A DNA stretch of 6,260 bases, from assembly GCA_020024595.1 (NCBI GenBank), contig JAHHTO010000141.1:1-6260 (forward strand). Reading direction: 5' to 3'. The stretch comes from Schaedlerella sp. (GTDB lineage: Bacteria > Bacillota > Clostridia > Lachnospirales > Lachnospiraceae). A program made the position numbers and the translations under genes. The notes under the pieces are model-generated. The model saw only the letters and a list, made by a program, of their open reading frames with translations, made no database searches and had not been told where the DNA came from. Positions 6,254 to 6,260 of this stretch are shown piece after piece (within the stretch, counting starts at the first letter, position 1; each line of letters opens with the position of its first letter).

Positions 6254-6260
6254 TTAAATC

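Noticed and set aside
6241..6260. A second BlaI operator ahead of blaI
   Set aside because: The 20 bases available hold only the ribosome binding site; any promoter or operator is outside the window.

Overview
The window looks like an accessory locus from a low-GC Gram-positive anaerobe, most likely a gut Clostridia/Lachnospiraceae-type bacterium. The signs are the AT-rich codon use, strong GGAGG-type ribosome binding sites, a BlaI/BlaR1 pair of the Bacillota type, and a degraded conjugative-element hydrolase at the left edge. No database search was possible, so the taxon is an inference.

Layout, left to right. Positions 12-457 hold a broken cell-wall hydrolase gene of the kind carried by integrative conjugative elements. 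A lysozyme-like N-terminal piece is joined out of frame to the last 49 codons of a CHAP domain. Positions 479-544 form a compact control region: a sigma-A-type promoter with two BlaI/MecI-type operator boxes (TACA-N2-TGTA) inside an 18-bp perfect inverted repeat. This drives a + strand pair: a class B penicillin-binding protein with the MecA/PBP2a domain order (550-2658), and an overlapping gene for an unrecognised lipoprotein (2609-3826). The lipoprotein frame appears to be shifted at a T6 tract, leaving a coherent C-terminal tail in another frame up to 3887. A strong rho-independent terminator follows (3921-3966), then an 18-codon remnant of the start of metK (3988-4041). The right third, on the - strand and facing the PBP operon, is a blaI-blaR1 operon: repressor BlaI (6240-5854) and sensor-protease BlaR1 (5852-4056).

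How the parts probably work together. A beta-lactam acylates the extracellular BlaR1 sensor domain. The BlaR1 metalloprotease domain is activated, BlaI is inactivated, and the operator over the PBP promoter is released. The cell then makes a transpeptidase presumed to have low beta-lactam affinity, plus the lipoprotein. This is target-bypass resistance on the MecA/MecR1/MecI plan. It differs from staphylococci in having convergent rather than divergent operons, a blaI-first order, and an extra lipoprotein as a possible second effector. No beta-lactamase gene is visible in the window. The flanking and internal gene fragments suggest the module was assembled by recombination in mobile DNA.
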